Below are positions 61,320-64,000 of a DNA stretch of 64,000 bases, piece by piece (within the stretch, counting starts at the first letter, position 1; each line of letters opens with the position of its first letter). Both the position numbers and the translations under genes were made by a program. The DNA comes from a virus, in IMG/VR virus record IMGVR_UViG_3300042691_008527, positions 1 through 64,000 of that record; one strand, 5' to 3'. The notes beneath the pieces were generated by a model. It ran no database searches. It was given only the letters and a program-made list of their open reading frames with translations, and had not been told where the DNA came from.

Positions 61320-64000
61320 ATGAACTACGTAGGCTTACATGTCCACACACACTATTCCTTGATGGATGGTGTCGCTACTCCAGAAGAATACGTGAACCGA
61401 GCAGTTGATCTTGGTATGCCAGCGCTTGCTATCACAGATCATGGTACATTATCTGGGCATAGGGAACTGCACCGTGTTGCAAAAGCAAAGGGTATTAAGC
61501 CTATCCTTGGCGTAGAAGGCTATATGACTACCAATCGCTTTGATAACAGAGCGAAGGCAGATAGAACAGATCCATTAGATCAAAACTATCATCATATAGT
61601 CCTTCTCGCCAAAAATCAAAAAGGTCTAGAGAATCTTAATAAAATAAATGAGATTGGTTGGACTGAGGGATTTTTTAGTAAGCCAAGGTTTGATTTTGAA
61701 ATTTTGTCAAAATACAAAGAAGGAATTATTGTAACATCTGCATGTCTTAGTGGCTGGATAGCAAAGGCTGTAGAACTTGGAGAACTCGCTATCGCCAAAA
61801 AGCATATTACTTGGTTTAAAGAAGAGTTTGGAGATGATTATTATTTAGAGATAATGCCACACAATCCTCCCCATGTTAATAAGGGCATTTGTGATTTAGC
61901 AGATTCTATGGGGGTCAACCTTGTGGTTACACCAGATTGCCACCATTCAGATACCAGCCAAAAAGAAATACAAGAGCTTATGCTTATCCTTAATACACAC
62001 GCAAAGCTTGAAAAAGATGCAACATATGATAAGTCTAAAAAGTTTGATAACTTCATGGAAAGACTTGATTATTTATATGGTGCAGATAGACAAATGAGTT
62101 TTAATAAGTTTGACATTCATCTGCTCTCTTATGATGAAATGAAAGCTGCTATGAAAAAGCAAGGCATTGAAAGAGAAGACATGTTTCAGTCTACCCTAGA
62201 TATAGCCAACAAGGTAGAAGAATATGACATTAGGTCTGGCATGGATCTATTACCAGTGCAATATCGCAAGCCAATGGAGGAGCTTAAAAACCTTGCTTGG
62301 GAGGCAATGGAAGAAAAGAAGCTTACATCTAACTGGATTGGTAATGATGTATATGAACAAAGACTTTATGAAGAGCTTGATATCATTGAGCAAAAGAATT
62401 TTGGTCCATACTTTCTTGTAGTCCGTAATATGATTAATTGGGCTAAGAAGGAAGGAATCATGGTTGGTCCAGGTCGTGGTTCATCTGCTGGCTCTTTGCT
62501 TTGCTACCTTATTGGTATTACAGATATTGATCCAATTGAACATGGTCTTCTGTTCTTCCGATTTATTAACCCAGAGCGTAATGACTTCCCAGATATTGAT
62601 ACAGATATTCAAGATTCTAGACGTGATGAAGTAAAAGATTATTTGGTAAGGCAGTATAAACACGTTGCATCTATTGCTACATTTTTAGAGTTCAAAGATA
62701 AAGGTGTTGTTCGTGACGTAGCAAGATCACTCAATATACCACTAGCAGATGTTAATAAAGTGCTAAAACTTGTAGATACATGGGATGAATTTTGTACATC
62801 TAGAACTACACAATGGTTTAGAGATAAATATCCAGAAGTAGAAAAATATGGAGAACAACTTCGTGGTCGCATTCGTGGAACTGGTATTCATGCTGCTGGT
62901 GTTGTAACAAGTAAAGAGCCTATCTTTAGACATGCTCCATTAGAGACACGATCATCTACTGGCAGTGACGAAAGAATTCCCGTTGTTGCAGTCGATATGG
63001 AAGAAGCTGAACGTATCGGTCTAATTAAGATTGATGCTCTTGGTCTAAAAACACTAAGCGTACTGAAGGACACCTTAAATATCATTGAGGAAAGACACGA
63101 TAAAAAGATTGATCTATTATCTATTGATATGGAAGATGTTAAAGTATATGAGATGCTTTCAGATGGATATACAAAGGGTGTATTTCAATGCGAAGCAACT
63201 CCATATACAAACCTTCTGGTTAAAATGGGTGTGAAAAATTTATCAGAACTTGCTGCATCAAATGCTCTTGTACGCCCTGGCGCTATGAATACTATTGGAA
63301 AAGAATATATTGAGCGTAAGCATGGTAGACATAACATTAATTATTTGCATCAAATTCTTAAGCCATTCACAGAAGAAACATATGGGTGTATCCTATACCA
63401 GGAACAGGTTATGCAGGCTTGCGTTGAATTGGGTGGTATGACAATGGCAGAGGCAGACAAGGTTCGTAAGATCATTGGTAAAAAGAAGGATGCTAAGGAG
63501 TTTAATGTCTTTCAAGATAAGTTTGTTGCTGGTGCTTCTAAGTTTATTAGTCCTAATAATGCTTTGGATCTATGGAAAGACTTTGAGGCGCATGCGGGAT
63601 ATTCGTTCAACAAGTCTCATGCGGTTGCTTACTCTACGCTCTCGTATTGGACGGCATGGCTAAAGTATCATTATCCGCTTGAGTTCATGTATTCTTTATT
63701 AAAAAATGAAAAAGATAAAGATGCAAGAACTGAATACCTTATTGAAGCAAAAAGAATGGGGATTAGCATTAAACTACCTCATATTAATGATTCAGATATT
63801 GATTTTAAGATTGAAGGTAAGGGTATTCGGTTTGGACTTAGTGCTATTAAATTTATATCTGATAAAATTGCAGAAAGATATATTGCAGCACGACCATTTA
63901 GTTCGTATAAAGAACTTGAAGAGTTTACCTTTACTAAAGGAAATGGGGTAAATAGTAGAGCACTGCAGGCATTAAGAGTTATTGGTGCTGCAACATTTAC
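61320..64000 (+). CDS. dnaE: DNA polymerase III alpha subunit (DnaE-type), 3' part cut by window edge
   Basis: Replicative polymerase; 893 codons are visible and the gene runs off the right edge. PHP domain: HVHTHYSLMDG (H7, H9), ITDHGTLSGH (D40, H41), LGVEGY and a DCHHSD segment keep the expected metal ligands, so proofreading may be active as in actinobacterial DnaE1. Palm: GPGRGSSAGS and PDIDTDI with catalytic D425 and D427. Later segments GTGIHAAGVV, GYSFNKSHAVAYS and YWTAWLKYHYP are typical of DnaE. ATG 61320 lies after TAGTAG; no good Shine-Dalgarno, so it is probably coupled to the SSB gene. Confidence 0.95.
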   Translation, partial: MNYVGLHVHTHYSLMDGVATPEEYVNRAVDLGMPALAITDHGTLSGHRELHRVAKAKGIKPILGVEGYMTTNRFDNRAKADRTDPLDQNYHHIVLLAKNQKGLENLNKINEIGWTEGFFSKPRFDFEILSKYKEGIIVTSACLSGWIAKAVELGELAIAKKHITWFKEEFGDDYYLEIMPHNPPHVNKGICDLADSMGVNLVVTPDCHHSDTSQKEIQELMLILNTHAKLEKDATYDKSKKFDNFMERLDYLYGADRQMSFNKFDIHLLSYDEMKAAMKKQGIEREDMFQSTLDIANKVEEYDIRSGMDLLPVQYRKPMEELKNLAWEAMEEKKLTSNWIGNDVYEQRLYEELDIIEQKNFGPYFLVVRNMINWAKKEGIMVGPGRGSSAGSLLCYLIGITDIDPIEHGLLFFRFINPERNDFPDIDTDIQDSRRDEVKDYLVRQYKHVASIATFLEFKDKGVVRDVARSLNIPLADVNKVLKLVDTWDEFCTSRTTQWFRDKYPEVEKYGEQLRGRIRGTGIHAAGVVTSKEPIFRHAPLETRSSTGSDERIPVVAVDMEEAERIGLIKIDALGLKTLSVLKDTLNIIEERHDKKIDLLSIDMEDVKVYEMLSDGYTKGVFQCEATPYTNLLVKMGVKNLSELAASNALVRPGAMNTIGKEYIERKHGRHNINYLHQILKPFTEETYGCILYQEQVMQACVELGGMTMAEADKVRKIIGKKKDAKEFNVFQDKFVAGASKFISPNNALDLWKDFEAHAGYSFNKSHAVAYSTLSYWTAWLKYHYPLEFMYSLLKNEKDKDARTEYLIEAKRMGISIKLPHINDSDIDFKIEGKGIRFGLSAIKFISDKIAERYIAARPFSSYKELEEFTFTKGNGVNSRALQALRVIGAATF

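Noticed and set aside
1-64000. tRNA genes, integrase, insertion sequences
   Set aside because: No cloverleaf-type sequence with a TTCGA-type T-loop in gene gaps, no tyrosine/serine recombinase motif and no transposase was noticed; by-eye inspection only.

Overview
This window is an internal part of a tailed (siphovirus-type) double-stranded DNA phage genome. The DNA is clearly AT-rich, apart from a few highly expressed genes. The host is most likely an actinobacterium. Evidence for that is a block of tiny early genes of actinophage type (a CEDFPCCGHE protein, a GP88-type Cys protein, small KOW/SH3-like proteins), a class II cobalamin-dependent ribonucleotide reductase, a DnaE-type DNA polymerase with an intact PHP domain, and many genes that look leaderless. 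Low GC, glycine-rich appendage proteins and a structural protein of a type common in aquatic phages suggest a freshwater or marine host. That last step is inference. No terminase, integrase or tRNA gene was found.

Layout. 1-5.0 kb: leftward small genes, mostly 22-140 aa, in short coupled operons separated by repeated regulatory modules. 5.0-5.37 kb: divergent control region. 5.37-5.9 kb: short rightward operon ending in a strong terminator. 6.0-8.0 kb: leftward SpeD-like gene, rightward FkbM methyltransferase plus GT25 glycosyltransferase, and a leftward zinc-binding protein. 8.15-16.6 kb: membrane/coiled-coil protein, collagen-like, glycine-rich and other appendage proteins, and a Cys-rich adhesin. 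16.66-17.3 kb: endolysin on the opposite strand with its own promoter. 17.4-26.8 kb: a YadA-like fibre, then a three-gene fibre unit present twice in tandem (19896-23190 and 23226-26511). 27-29 kb: ribonucleotide reductase. 29-57 kb: large tail protein, portal, protease with nested scaffold, major capsid, connectors, tail tube, two paralogous tail chaperones, tape measure and tail-tip proteins. 57-64 kb: HTH protein, DnaB helicase, primase, ssDNA-binding protein and DNA polymerase III alpha, which runs off the window.

Regulation is the most unusual part. Early leftward operons use TTGATA-N17-TANRNT promoters. Five early promoters have a CRP-type palindrome, TGTGA-N6-TCACA (four exact, one with a single mismatch), lying 10 or 41-42 bp upstream of the -35 box. 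Structural genes use a different class: an extended -10 (TGNTATAAT) with no evident -35, placed 6-9 bp from the start codon (predicted leaderless mRNA) or giving a leader of about 8-12 nt that is little more than a Shine-Dalgarno sequence. The endolysin and ribonucleotide reductase genes each have a canonical promoter and a hairpin predicted at the very 5' end of the transcript.

Together the genes encode early host-interaction and regulatory peptides, nucleotide supply, a self-contained replisome (helicase, primase, SSB, polymerase), a complete virion assembly line from portal to tail tip, and a large diversified set of surface appendages. Functional names come from motifs read by eye. No database search or structure prediction was run.
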